Assembly (NCBI RefSeq): GCF_002846575.1
Contig: NZ_PJND01000007.1
Location: forward strand, 186,001-250,000
Direction of reading: 5' to 3'
Length of the DNA: 64,000 nt
Source of the DNA: Flavobacterium lindanitolerans
GTDB lineage: Bacteria > Bacteroidota > Bacteroidia > Flavobacteriales > Flavobacteriaceae
Position 1 is the first letter of the stretch, and each line of letters begins with the position of its first letter. The position numbers and the translations under genes are program-made. Positions 8,770 to 18,211 of this stretch are shown here, piece by piece. The notes beneath the pieces are model-generated. The model did no database searches. It saw only the letters and a program-made list of their open reading frames with translations, and was not told where the DNA came from.

Positions 8770-8804
8770 AAAAAGGCCCGGATTATTATTCTCCAGACCT
8801 TTTT
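8770..8804 (-). terminator. terminator-like hairpin (distal)
   Basis: Read on the minus strand, AAAAAGGUCUGG pairs with CCGGGCCUUUUU over 12 pairs including two G-U; the plus strand would have two mismatches. It lies about 70 bases beyond the stronger hairpin at 8875-8908. Confidence 0.6.
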
Positions 8805-8874
8805 CAACTAATCCTAAAAACACTATAATTCATTACCGCATTGTCAACTGTTCATCTATTTTTTTGCAGTAAAA

Positions 8875-8908
8875 AAAAAGACCTGGCCGTAAAACACCAG
8901 GTCTTTTT
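8875..8908 (-). terminator. rho-independent terminator of the 8926 lipoprotein gene
   Basis: A perfect 12-bp stem AAAAAGACCTGG / CCAGGTCTTTTT with a 10-base loop, 17 bases after the stop of the minus-strand lipoprotein gene. Confidence 0.85.
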
Positions 8909-8925
8909 CTAACTAACCCCAGAAA

Positions 8926-9498
8926 TTATTCTGTTCTCTTAAAATCAAAACTTAAATCACCTCCATTATAATTTAAAGATACATTGGTTGGATATACCTG
9001 TGTGGCTCCATTTACCCATCTGTATTCTAAAAACTTAATATTTCCTGCTGTAATAGGATAAGTTGCATTTGTATTATCCGCCTTACTTCTTTTATACCAA
9101 TCATTGGAATTCATGGTAATCATATACTTCTTGTCTTTTTCTAATGCCAAATCAGTAATAGGATGTGTAACAAGAGTATTTGCAGTTGCTACATTTACGG
9201 TTTCGGTTTTTAAAACTTCTTTCGTTGTATAATCCCAGATTGTAACTTTCAATGCCGGGTTTGCATCTGGCATTTTAACCGTTATCGCTTTCATCACTCC
9301 TTTTACATTTGGAGAAAATGCCAATCCAAATTCATAGCTGCCTGAATTAATAAAATTGCTCGTAGTTGTAAATCCTGCCTGTGTATGATAAGATTCCAAT
9401 GGATTTTCAACAGGATAAGATGGTTTGCTATCGTCACTGCTGCAAGAGATTGCTAAAATTGCCAATAAAGCTCCTGATAAGATTTTAATCGTTTTCAT
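8926..9498 (-). CDS. secreted lipoprotein, DUF4082-like
   Basis: A 190-aa lipoprotein. The signal peptide ends at ISCSSDD with lipid Cys19; Ser-Ser-Asp-Asp after the Cys resembles the Flavobacterium lipoprotein export signal, so surface exposure is likely (inference). The rest is a beta-rich domain that starts AGFTTTSNFINSGSYEFGLAF and contains KVTIWDYTTKEVL, as in DUF4082-type extracellular sandwich domains. It diverges from the LytTR/TPR-kinase operon and shares with it an intergenic region that holds a 20-bp tandem repeat, so the pair may control it. Confidence 0.65.
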   Translation of the reverse strand: MKTIKILSGALLAILAISCSSDDSKPSYPVENPLESYHTQAGFTTTSNFINSGSYEFGLAFSPNVKGVMKAITVKMPDANPALKVTIWDYTTKEVLKTETVNVATANTLVTHPITDLALEKDKKYMITMNSNDWYKRSKADNTNATYPITAGNIKFLEYRWVNGATQVYPTNVSLNYNGGDLSFDFKRTE

Positions 9499-9576
9499 TT
9501 CTCTAATTTTTTGTTGTTATTTTTTACTCATTTGGTTGGGACAAAGTTGCAGACATCATCAGGCTAAAAAAACAGG

Positions 9577-9616
9577 AAATAGACCAATAACATTTTAAAT
9601 AGACCAATAACATTTT
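9577..9616. promoter_or_regulatory. perfect 20-bp tandem repeat, candidate LytTR binding site
   Basis: The 20-base unit AAATAGACCAATAACATTTT occurs twice back to back with no mismatch (9577-9596 and 9597-9616). A 20-base period is about two helical turns, the geometry expected for a dimer of a LytTR-type regulator on direct repeats. It lies in the divergent region between the lipoprotein and the LytTR regulator, 27 bases before the regulator -7 element. Confidence 0.6.
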
Positions 9617-9642
9617 TCTTAATAAATGTTAAATTTTTTATC

Positions 9643-9650
9643 TATATTTG
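9643..9650 (+). promoter_or_regulatory. Bacteroidota-type -7 element of the LytTR operon
   Basis: TATATTTG matches TAnnTTTG and lies 17 bases before the ATG at 9668. No convincing -33 TTG is placed at the usual distance, consistent with an activator-dependent promoter. Confidence 0.5.
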
Positions 9651-9667
9651 AGTAAATCCTACCGGAT

Positions 9668-10375
9668 ATGGAAAAGTTAAAATGCATCATAGTCGATGAT
9701 GACGAAATAGACAGACTTACGGTGCTTTCGTTTGCGAAACGGTTTGAAAACCTTTCCATTTTGGGCGTTTTTGATAACGCCGACGAGGCACTCGCTTTTA
9801 TGGAAAACAACAAACCGGACATTTTGTTTCTGGATATTGATATGCCCGGCATGAATGGTGTGGAATTGCGAAAAAAAGCTTTAGAAGTTTCCGCCTGTAT
9901 TTTCATCACTTCACACCCGGAATTTGCCGTAGAAAGCTTTGAACTTGACACTTTAGATTTTATCGTCAAGCCTTTAAAATTTGACCGCTTTGCCCAGACC
10001 ATGCGCCGCATTGAGGAATTCATGGAAATAAAGCATAAAGCCTCCTTATTTGAATCGAGCATAGGTGGTGATGTGATTTATATAAAAGAAGGACACGACC
10101 AGACCAAAGTCAAGCTACATGACATCTTATATCTTGAAGCCCTAAAAGACTACACGCTGATTATTACTTCTAAAAAAAGGCATTGTGTACTGTCAAGCAT
10201 AGGAGTGTTGCTTAAAGAATCCCATTTTCAATCTTTTATAAGAATACACAGGAGTTTTGCCGTACAAAAACAATTCATAGAAAAAATCAACACCCAGGAA
10301 ATCCTGCTCAGCAATGGAGCCATGATTCCTGTGGGAAGGAGCTTTAAAGAAAACATCAATATACTGCTATCATGA
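9668..10375 (+). CDS. LytTR family response regulator
   Basis: A 235-aa two-domain regulator. The receiver domain (residues 1-118) has the acidic cluster DDDE near residue 10, phospho-acceptor Asp56 in ILFLDIDMPG, and the switch Lys in DFIVKPL. Residues about 130-233 are a LytTR DNA-binding domain with DILYLEALKDYT and FIRIHRSFAV, both diagnostic. LytTR proteins bind direct repeats, and a perfect 20-bp tandem repeat lies just upstream. The stop overlaps the ATG of the kinase gene (ATGA), so the pair is translationally coupled. Confidence 0.92.
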   Translation: MEKLKCIIVDDDEIDRLTVLSFAKRFENLSILGVFDNADEALAFMENNKPDILFLDIDMPGMNGVELRKKALEVSACIFITSHPEFAVESFELDTLDFIVKPLKFDRFAQTMRRIEEFMEIKHKASLFESSIGGDVIYIKEGHDQTKVKLHDILYLEALKDYTLIITSKKRHCVLSSIGVLLKESHFQSFIRIHRSFAVQKQFIEKINTQEILLSNGAMIPVGRSFKENINILLS

Positions 10376-12360
10376 AAAAGGCATTCTTATTTTTAGTATT
10401 CTGCTTGTTCTCTACTGCACTATCTGCCCAAAAGCAAGGACAGATGCTGATTGATTCGTTGGAAACAGCCCTAAAAAACACCAAAGACAAAAAAACAATT
10501 GTCATTATCAAAAACAAGCTAAGCCAGGAATATTCAAGGGTGGACCCGGAAAAAGGAAAGCAACTGGCAAAAAGCGCCATTGAAATGGCAGAAACTATTG
10601 ATTTTAAAAATGGTCTGGCCGAAGGCTACCGTTGCCTGGGAATTAATACAACTGATTCTACAGCGATTAATTTTTACCGAAAAGGTCTAGCATTTGCCAA
10701 AGAAACTAAAGACAAGCAGGTATTGAGTGTTTTGTACCGGAATATAGCCGTTTATTATATCTATAGAAATGATTACAAAAACGGACTCGACTATAGTTTC
10801 AAATCGCTTAAACTAAGTGAGGAATTAGGCAAAAACGAAGAAATTGCCGGCACTTATATCAACATCGGGTTTATATACAACGACCTGAAAGACCGGAAAA
10901 AAGCACTGGAATATTTCAAAAAAGCATTGGATATAAACAAGAAGTTCAACAATCCGACGATGAAAGCTGTGATTCTTGAAAATATTGGCGTATTATACAA
11001 TAACGAAGGTAAAAACGAACTAGCGGTTTCCTACCTTAATCAGGCGCTGGAAATCAACCGAAAAAACAACAACCTGAATTTTGTAGCTACAAATCTTGGG
11101 ACGTTAGGAAGTGCCTATTTGGAATTAAAAAAATATGACCTGGCCGAAAGCCATATCAAGGAAGCATTAAAAATCAGCAAGGAGTTAAAAATTCGCAGAG
11201 TCATGTCCTACAACCTGCAAAATCTTTCCATGATTTACATGGACAAGTATGCAGACCCAAAAAACAACTCCTTTTACAAAAGCAGACCCGTGGCAGATAC
11301 TTCCTTACTGATGCTGAAAGAAGCGGTAATTTACGACCAGGAAAGCAACGACATCAAATCACTTTCAACCGATTTTAAACAGATTGCCTCGTTGTATGAG
11401 GAATTGGGCGATTCAAAAAACGCACTTCTTTATTTCAAAAAATTCAACACCTATAAAGATTCCATCTATCAGACTGACACAAAAGAAACCGTAAAAAACC
11501 TGGAAGACCAACGGACAATTGAACTAAAAAACAAGGAAATCCAGTTCAATAAGCTCAAAATTGAGAGTAAGGAAAAACAGAAATGGTATTTTATACTGGG
11601 TCTCATCCTATTGGGAATTATAGGGATACTGTTGTTCTACCAAAGCCGGAACCGCAAAAGAAGTAATGAAAAATTACAGCAACTGAATAACGAATTGGAT
11701 TTGGCCAATAAAACAAAATCCCGCTTTTTCAGTATCCTCAACCACGATTTGAGAAGTCCTGTGTCGAGTCTGATTCATTTTCTCCATCTGCAAAAAGAGA
11801 GTCCCGAATTGCTGGATGCTGAAAGCAAAAAAAGAATGGAAGACAAAACAATCAATTCTGCCGAAAACCTGCTTAATTCCATGGAAGACTTATTGCTTTG
11901 GAGCAAAGGCCAAATGGAAAACTTCAAACCTCAGCCTAAAACCATTAGTGTAGGTTCGTTATTTGAAGACACTCGAAAACATTTTTCAGGACAAGAGAAG
12001 ATTGACATTCTGTTTGAAGACCCGCAAGGATTAGTACTAAATACTGATGAAAATTACCTGAAAACAATTATCCGAAATCTGACCGGAAATGCCATCAAAG
12101 CTTTGGAAAAAACCAATAATGCTAAAATAATCTGGAAAGCATGGCAGGAAAACGGGATAAAACACCTTTCCATAACAGATAATGGCCCGGGTGGCACTCA
12201 GGAACAATTTAAAGCCTTATATGACGATAAAGAAGTTGTTGGAATTAAGACGGGATTAGGCCTGCATTTGATACGCGATCTGGCTAAGGCCATTGACTGC
12301 AAGATTGACATACAAACACAGCCTAACCAGGGGACTGCTTTTATACTGACATTAAAATAA
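10372..12360 (+). CDS. TPR-containing sensor histidine kinase
   Basis: A 662-aa membrane sensor. Residues 1-19 are a signal peptide ending SALSAQ-like, residues about 65-365 hold at least six tetratricopeptide repeats (for example AGTYINIGFIYNDLKDRKKA), a coiled coil runs about 370-400, and one membrane helix lies at 404-423. The kinase core has H-box Asn-His458-Asp-Leu-Arg-Ser-Pro, an N box NLTGNAIKAL, and G boxes DNGPGG and GLGLHL. So periplasmic TPRs signal through one helix to a HisKA/HATPase core, and the partner is the LytTR regulator in the preceding overlapping gene. The signal sensed is unknown. Confidence 0.9.
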   Translation: MKKAFLFLVFCLFSTALSAQKQGQMLIDSLETALKNTKDKKTIVIIKNKLSQEYSRVDPEKGKQLAKSAIEMAETIDFKNGLAEGYRCLGINTTDSTAINFYRKGLAFAKETKDKQVLSVLYRNIAVYYIYRNDYKNGLDYSFKSLKLSEELGKNEEIAGTYINIGFIYNDLKDRKKALEYFKKALDINKKFNNPTMKAVILENIGVLYNNEGKNELAVSYLNQALEINRKNNNLNFVATNLGTLGSAYLELKKYDLAESHIKEALKISKELKIRRVMSYNLQNLSMIYMDKYADPKNNSFYKSRPVADTSLLMLKEAVIYDQESNDIKSLSTDFKQIASLYEELGDSKNALLYFKKFNTYKDSIYQTDTKETVKNLEDQRTIELKNKEIQFNKLKIESKEKQKWYFILGLILLGIIGILLFYQSRNRKRSNEKLQQLNNELDLANKTKSRFFSILNHDLRSPVSSLIHFLHLQKESPELLDAESKKRMEDKTINSAENLLNSMEDLLLWSKGQMENFKPQPKTISVGSLFEDTRKHFSGQEKIDILFEDPQGLVLNTDENYLKTIIRNLTGNAIKALEKTNNAKIIWKAWQENGIKHLSITDNGPGGTQEQFKALYDDKEVVGIKTGLGLHLIRDLAKAIDCKIDIQTQPNQGTAFILTLK

Positions 12361-12364
12361 AAAA

Positions 12365-12395
12365 CCCTTCCAGAACTTTGGGGGTCCTGGAAGGG
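12365..12395 (-). terminator. terminator of trxA
   Basis: A 9-bp perfect stem CCCTTCCAG / CTGGAAGGG between the convergent kinase and trxA genes. On the minus strand it is followed by a T-rich run, so it mainly serves trxA. Confidence 0.75.
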
Positions 12396-12418
12396 CGTAT
12401 TAAAATATAATCTCTCGA

Positions 12419-12736
12419 TTATAACAATGCGTCAATTGCGTCTGTGTAGCTTTGTTTCGGCGCTACGCCTACTTGTCTTCCCACTACTTCTCCATTTTGG
12501 AAAACCAATACTGTTGGAATATTTCTCACGCCATACTTAGCAGCAAACTCCTGGTTTGCATCTACGTCAACTTTTCCAACAACAGCTTTCCCATCATATT
12601 CAGTACTGATTTGGTCGATGATTGGACCAACCATTCTACAAGGTCCACACCATGCTGCCCAAAAATCCACTAAAACGGGTTTATCTGATTTTAATACAAT
12701 TTCTTCGAAAGTTGCATCAGTTATTGCTTGTGCCAT
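12419..12736 (-). CDS. trxA: thioredoxin
   Basis: A 105-aa cytoplasmic thioredoxin of normal length. The redox motif WCGPC is followed by Arg and Met, the cis-Pro loop reads RNIPTVLVF, and the buried Asp is in VLVDFWAAWC. It reduces protein disulfides using thioredoxin reductase, which is not in this window. It lies about 110 bases downstream of dnaE on the same strand with its own intergenic space, so it may have its own promoter. Confidence 0.97.
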   Translation of the reverse strand: MAQAITDATFEEIVLKSDKPVLVDFWAAWCGPCRMVGPIIDQISTEYDGKAVVGKVDVDANQEFAAKYGVRNIPTVLVFQNGEVVGRQVGVAPKQSYTDAIDALL

Positions 12737-12848
12737 ATTTTTTGTTCTTTAATTTTACATTACAAAATTAGTTATTTTATCTGTAATGTTTGTTAATTGA
12801 AAATTAGTTTTGGTTATAAAGATATTGTCAATTTCTATCTCAAAAAAG

Positions 12849-15800
12849 TTAATTTAATTTGAAGTTGACTTGTAATTTTTCTAATTCACGCAATAATTCA
12901 CCACAAATATTCACTTTTAATTTCCTGCTTGGCATAGAAAGATAGGTAATTACTTTGGTTTCTTCTACAACTGCCGGAACATTCAATTCCATCTCTTCTG
13001 CATTTTCCATATCAGGAATTGCTTCGATTTCATCCGCATTTGTTTCTACTGCAACAGGTACTTCTTTTGTAATCTTTTCGGTCTCCATTACTTCAAAAGT
13101 CACATTATTTTCTCCCCTGTTAGCCTGAAAAATATGACTTAGCTTTGTAATCATTTCAGAATGCAGCTCACGGATGTTCATCTGGATAATAAGCTTTTTC
13201 GCAAAAGTAGTCAACACATCCTGTAGATACTGGATTCCTATGAACTGGATTCTTGGCTCGCCTTTTTTCCCTGTTTCCGCATTGGCCCAGCCTTCACGCA
13301 CCAGAATTTTCATATAGGTAAAATTATTCTGTATGAGGAAATGACGAAATTTAAGGTACTCCTCTCCAAATATTCTGAATTCTGCCGATTCATCATAGCC
13401 TTCCAATACAAACGAGGCCCAGCCTTTTCCGTTTTTGGCAACCCTATGCTGTACATCGGTTATAATTCCTCCAACTGTCAGGTTCTTATTGACATGTGCC
13501 TCCAGATTCTTCAATGCGTCCAGTTTGGCATTACAGAAATATTTCATTTCAAAACGGTAATCATCAAGAGGATGTCCGGAAATATAAATTCCAACTACTT
13601 CTTTTTCTTTTGCCAGTTTTTCCATCGTACTCCAGTCTTCACAAGGCGGTATGACCGGTTCCGGAATCTGCACGTCGCTTGTTTCTCCAAAAAGACTTAC
13701 TTGCGAAGAGTTTTCATTTTCCTGAAATTTTGAACCGTAGCGCATGGCCTTTTCCAAAAACGTAATTCCATCGCCTTCATCATGGAAATATTGGGCACGA
13801 TGTGCCGTAAAGCAATCGAATCCTCCTGCAAGAGCCAGGTTTTCAAATGCTTTTTTGTTGGCGGCACGCAAATCAATACGTTTTGCCAAATCAAAAATCG
13901 ATTTGTATTTTCCTTCTTTTCTGTTTTCTACAATAGTCTGTACGGCTCCCATTCCAACACCCTTAATGGCTCCCATTCCAAAACGGACAGCATAATTTTC
14001 ATTTACCGTAAACTTATAGAACGATTCATTAACATCGGGCCCCAGAACCTGCAATCCCATACGTTTACATTCTTCCATGAAAAACGAAACCTGTTTGATA
14101 TCGTTCATGTTGTTGGAAAGCACCGCCGCCATATATTCTGCCGGATAATGTGCTTTTAAGTAAGCCGTCTGGTAGGCAATCCAGGCATAGCAAGTGGAGT
14201 GTGATTTATTAAACGCATATTGTGCAAAGGCTTCCCAGTCTTTCCATATTTTTTCAAGCTTATCTGCCGGATGGCCATTAGCAACTGCCTGGTCAATGAA
14301 TTTGGATTTCATCTTATCCAGAACGTCTTTCTGCTTTTTACCCATTGCCTTACGCAAGACGTCGGCATCACCTTTGGAAAAGTTCGCCAGCTTTTGCGAC
14401 AAAAGCATTACCTGCTCCTGATATACCGTAATTCCATAGGTATCTTTCAGGTATTCTTCGCAGGCTTCAAGGTCATAGACGATTTCTTCTTCCCCATTTT
14501 TTCTTCGTACGAAACTCGGAATATATTCCAATGGTCCCGGACGATACAATGCGTTCATCGCAATCAAATCACCAAAAACCGTTGGCTTCAGGTCTTTCAT
14601 GTATTTCTGCATACCAACCGATTCGTATTGGAAAATCCCAACCGTTTCTCCTCTTTGGAAAAGCTCATACGTCTTGACATCATCAATCGGGAAAGCATCG
14701 GGATCCAGTTCAATTCCCGTTCTGTATTTTACCAGTTTTACGGTATCTTTTATAAGTGTCAGGGTCTTCAGACCCAGAAAGTCCATTTTTAGCAGACCTG
14801 CACTTTCTACTACTGAGTTATCAAATTGCGTTACATACAAATCCGAATCTTTTGCCGTAGAAACCGGGACGAAATTTGTAATATCGTCTGGCGTGATGAT
14901 AACACCACAGGCATGGATTCCCGTATTTCGGAGATTTCCTTCCAATAATTTTGCCTGAGTAATTGCTTCCCCACCCAAATCTCCTGCATTTGCAAGCGCT
15001 ATAAGTTCCTGTACTTTATCAAATTCTTCGGCACGAAGCGCCTTTTTAAGCTGTTCGTTATCAAAAGTAAATATCTTCGCCAGATTGAGGTTCATCGGGA
15101 TAAGCTTGGCAATCTTATCCGCTTCAAACAGCGGTAAATCCAAAACACGGGCCGTATCCCTGATTGAAGATTTTGCCGCCATGGTTCCATAAGTAATAAT
15201 CTGTGCTACCTGATTGGAACCGTATTTATTGATAACATAATCCATTACACGACCACGTCCTTCGTCATCAAAATCGATATCGATATCGGGCATGGACACA
15301 CGATCCGGATTTAGAAAACGCTCAAAAAGCAAATCGTAAAGCATCGGGTCGATATTGGTAATTCCCAAACAGTAAGCCACAACAGAACCCGCTGCCGAAC
15401 CACGGCCAGGACCTACAGAAACATCCAGCTTTCTCGCTTCGGCAATAAAATCCTGTACAATCAGGAAGTAACCCGGATAACCCGTCTTTTCAATCGTCTG
15501 TAATTCAAAATCCAGACGCTCCTGGATTTCAGGTGTTATTTCCTTGTATCTTCTCTTGGCTCCTTCATAAGTAAGGTGTTTGAGATAGAGATTTTCACCT
15601 CTTTTACCTCCGTCGATTTCATCTTCAGGAACAATGAATTGTTCAGGAATATCAAATTTTGGAAGCAGTACTTCGCGTGCCAAATCGAATATTTCTATTT
15701 TTTCGACTATTTCCTGAATATTGTATATGGCTTCCGGGAGATCAGCAAAAAGCGCCTTCATTTCTTCTCCCGACTTAAAATAATATTCTTTATTAGGCAT

Positions 15801-17348
15801 TCCATATCGGTAGCCGCGACCGCGTCCTACCGGTGTGGATTGTTTTTCACCGTCACGGACACAAAGAAGGATATCATGTGCATTGGCATCTTCCTTGTCG
15901 ATATAGAAAATGTTATTGGTTGCCACTAATTTCAGGTCGTGTTTTCTCGCTAAAGAAATCAAAGTAGTATTTACACGATTTTCATCTTCCTGATTGTGGC
16001 GCATCAACTCAATGTAACAATCTTCTCCAAATTCCTGTTTCCACCAAAGCAAAGCTTCTTCTGCCTGATGTTCACCAATATTCAGAATCTTGCTCGGTAT
16101 TTCGCCATAAAGGTTACCCGACAAGACAATTATATCTTCTTTGTATTGTTTTATGACTTCTTTATCTATCCTTGGCACATAATAAAAACCTTTGGTATAG
16201 GCTATCGAAGACATTTTGGCCAGGTTATGATAACCGTTTTTATTCTTTGCCAGCAAAACGACCTGATAGCCATTATCTTTTCGGGTACGGTCGAGGTGAT
16301 CTTCACAGACAAAAAACTCGCAACCCACTATTGGTTTCATCAAAACCTCTGTTGGTTCTTCACCATTATCAATGAGCGATTGGTTTTTTGCTTTTGCGGC
16401 TTTATTATGGTTCAGTACGTCACGTACAAAATGGAAAGCTCCCATTAAGTTAGCATGGTCTGTCATGGCGACGGCCGGCATTTTATGCTTAGCCGCAGCC
16501 TTAACCAGGTCGCCAATACTAATCGTGGATTGTAATACAGAAAACTGCGTATGGTTGTGCAGATGTACGAAATCAACATCTGTTAAAGAAATAGTGTTTT
16601 CTGCCGTCTGCTTTTTCTGGGCCTCATCAGTAGCTTTTTGCAAACGGGCACGCACTTCATCAGATGCCTGTTTCAGGTTGATGTGCTTTAATCCGATGAG
16701 CTGAATCTCTTTCGGATTGTTTTCATTGAACCTTCTAAAATAATCTGCCGGTACGTCAAGCTGTTCTTTCGTAAAAGCCTCTCTTCTGATTAATTCCAGG
16801 AAACAACGTGTTGTCGCTTCAACGTCAGCAGTTGCGTTGTGTGCTTCAGCAAAAGGCTGATTGAACAAAAACTGATGCAATTCCGTCAGTGTTGGCAGTT
16901 TGAATTTTCCTCCTCTTCCTCCCGGTAATTTTAAAAGTTCTGCCGTATATTCTGTACAGGTATCTAATACGGGCATTTCTGCCATTTTAGATGCTACTCC
17001 AAAACGGTAAAATTCGCAGCCCATGATATTGACATCAAAGCCAACGTTTTGCCCGACAATAAATTTCGATTTTGAAAGCGCAATATTAAACTTCTCAAGT
17101 ACCTCAGAAAGCCCGATTCCTCTTTCTGCCGCCAGTTCTGTAGAAATTCCGTGGATTCTTTCCGCATCATAGGGAATATTAAAACCTTCCGGCTTCACAA
17201 GGTAATCCTGGCTTTCAATCAGATTTCCCATTTCATCATGCAACTGCCAGGCTATCTGAATACAGCGAGGCCAATTGTTTGTATCTGTTATGGGAGCATC
17301 CCAACGCTTTGGCAATCCGGTTGTTTCGGTATCGAATATTAAGTACAT
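12849..17348 (-). CDS. dnaE: DNA polymerase III subunit alpha with N-terminal proofreading exonuclease
   Basis: A 1499-aa replicative polymerase. Residues 1-190 form a DEDDh exonuclease: DTE at 6-8, an Asp in VGQNVGFDVN near 104, and HNATADVEAT near 169-177. Then come the PHP domain (FVHLHNHTQFSVL near 260), the polymerase palm with PDIDIDF near 687, tandem HhH elements, and an OB fold (LTVGGIITDVQHRV) near 1270. Classical DnaE is about 1160 aa; the surplus is the exonuclease plus a C-terminal acidic stretch. It therefore carries its own proofreading activity, normally supplied by DnaQ. Start ATG at 17348 begins directly at the exonuclease. Confidence 0.96.
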   Translation of the reverse strand: MYLIFDTETTGLPKRWDAPITDTNNWPRCIQIAWQLHDEMGNLIESQDYLVKPEGFNIPYDAERIHGISTELAAERGIGLSEVLEKFNIALSKSKFIVGQNVGFDVNIMGCEFYRFGVASKMAEMPVLDTCTEYTAELLKLPGGRGGKFKLPTLTELHQFLFNQPFAEAHNATADVEATTRCFLELIRREAFTKEQLDVPADYFRRFNENNPKEIQLIGLKHINLKQASDEVRARLQKATDEAQKKQTAENTISLTDVDFVHLHNHTQFSVLQSTISIGDLVKAAAKHKMPAVAMTDHANLMGAFHFVRDVLNHNKAAKAKNQSLIDNGEEPTEVLMKPIVGCEFFVCEDHLDRTRKDNGYQVVLLAKNKNGYHNLAKMSSIAYTKGFYYVPRIDKEVIKQYKEDIIVLSGNLYGEIPSKILNIGEHQAEEALLWWKQEFGEDCYIELMRHNQEDENRVNTTLISLARKHDLKLVATNNIFYIDKEDANAHDILLCVRDGEKQSTPVGRGRGYRYGMPNKEYYFKSGEEMKALFADLPEAIYNIQEIVEKIEIFDLAREVLLPKFDIPEQFIVPEDEIDGGKRGENLYLKHLTYEGAKRRYKEITPEIQERLDFELQTIEKTGYPGYFLIVQDFIAEARKLDVSVGPGRGSAAGSVVAYCLGITNIDPMLYDLLFERFLNPDRVSMPDIDIDFDDEGRGRVMDYVINKYGSNQVAQIITYGTMAAKSSIRDTARVLDLPLFEADKIAKLIPMNLNLAKIFTFDNEQLKKALRAEEFDKVQELIALANAGDLGGEAITQAKLLEGNLRNTGIHACGVIITPDDITNFVPVSTAKDSDLYVTQFDNSVVESAGLLKMDFLGLKTLTLIKDTVKLVKYRTGIELDPDAFPIDDVKTYELFQRGETVGIFQYESVGMQKYMKDLKPTVFGDLIAMNALYRPGPLEYIPSFVRRKNGEEEIVYDLEACEEYLKDTYGITVYQEQVMLLSQKLANFSKGDADVLRKAMGKKQKDVLDKMKSKFIDQAVANGHPADKLEKIWKDWEAFAQYAFNKSHSTCYAWIAYQTAYLKAHYPAEYMAAVLSNNMNDIKQVSFFMEECKRMGLQVLGPDVNESFYKFTVNENYAVRFGMGAIKGVGMGAVQTIVENRKEGKYKSIFDLAKRIDLRAANKKAFENLALAGGFDCFTAHRAQYFHDEGDGITFLEKAMRYGSKFQENENSSQVSLFGETSDVQIPEPVIPPCEDWSTMEKLAKEKEVVGIYISGHPLDDYRFEMKYFCNAKLDALKNLEAHVNKNLTVGGIITDVQHRVAKNGKGWASFVLEGYDESAEFRIFGEEYLKFRHFLIQNNFTYMKILVREGWANAETGKKGEPRIQFIGIQYLQDVLTTFAKKLIIQMNIRELHSEMITKLSHIFQANRGENNVTFEVMETEKITKEVPVAVETNADEIEAIPDMENAEEMELNVPAVVEETKVITYLSMPSRKLKVNICGELLRELEKLQVNFKLN

Positions 17349-17471
17349 GGCTAATTGTTAAGGTTTTATATTTTTGAAAAATCCCAAAAACGCAGATTAC
17401 AAAAATACGTTATTTTAGGGTTTGGACAATAGTGCTTATCCATGAATCTTTTTCTAAAAACTTAAAACAAA

Positions 17472-17495
17472 AAATCCCGGCCGAGGCCAGGATTT
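17472..17495 (-). terminator. terminator of the 17515 lipoprotein gene
   Basis: On the minus strand AAAUCCUGGCC pairs with GGCCGGGAUUU (11 pairs, one G-U) around a 2-base centre and is followed by a T run. Confidence 0.7.
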
Positions 17496-17514
17496 ATATT
17501 CTGTAAATTATTTT

Positions 17515-17982
17515 TTATGGTGCGGTTTGGATTGGCACTCTGTAGAAATGACCTTCCTGATAATTCACTACCGGCGCTCCAATAGGATCTGCCGTTGTTG
17601 AAGGTGCATTAAAATAAAAAGTTCCCGTAACGGTTCCTTCCGGACTTTGTTCAATCTTGATTTGACCATCTCCTACTCCTGTTCCTGTAGCATATACAGA
17701 AGTAACACCGTCTGCCTCATAAGTATAGGTCGCTTTGTTTGCGCTGTTTACTCCCAAAGTGTAAGTTCCCGGCGCAATAGATGCCGTAGTAAGAGTTAGC
17801 GTTTCAAATGGTGTATTTCCATAAACGGTCAACACTCCTCCTGTAATCGTAGCATAGGAACTTGAAGCCCTCCATCGAACATTGTCTTTTTTACCCTGAA
17901 CGGATGGATTATTGAAAGTAGCATCGTCTTCACAAGAAATAAAAACAGCCACAAGCATTAAAAGCGATAAGATCTTTTTCAT
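17515..17982 (-). CDS. small lipoprotein, DUF6252-like
   Basis: From ATG 17982 the protein is 155 aa with signal MKKILSLLMLVAVFISC and probable lipid Cys17 followed by Glu-Asp-Asp. An in-frame ATG at 18129 would add 49 residues before this signal and is rejected. The mature part is a beta-rich domain: WRASSSYATITGGVLTVYG, then IAPGTYTLG and a C-terminal GTFYFNAP strand, typical of a widespread Bacteroidota lipoprotein fold related to DUF6252. Function is unknown. Confidence 0.65.
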   Translation of the reverse strand: MKKILSLLMLVAVFISCEDDATFNNPSVQGKKDNVRWRASSSYATITGGVLTVYGNTPFETLTLTTASIAPGTYTLGVNSANKATYTYEADGVTSVYATGTGVGDGQIKIEQSPEGTVTGTFYFNAPSTTADPIGAPVVNYQEGHFYRVPIQTAP

Positions 17983-18137
17983 ATTTATTATTGATAGATA
18001 TGGATAATCATTTTTACATCGACAAAAATAGTTTTTTATAGCATATATGCTAATGAAAATTAAAAAAATAACATCAAAATCGTAAAACGTCCGGATTTCA
18101 AAATTTAAAAAACGACAAATTTCAAACACGGAATAAT

Positions 18138-18163
18138 TTGTATTACAAACTTTTGTATATTTG
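18138..18163 (+). promoter_or_regulatory. Bacteroidota-type promoter of rpsP-rimM-trmN6
   Basis: The -7 element TATATTTG (18156-18163) matches TAnnTTTG exactly. A TTG at 18138-18140 lies 15 bases upstream, slightly closer than the usual -33 spacing. The leader to rpsP is about 40 bases. Confidence 0.65.
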
Positions 18164-18211
18164 CACCCTTAATTAACAGAGGTCGTGTACCTCAATTTAA
18201 TCATTTAGATT

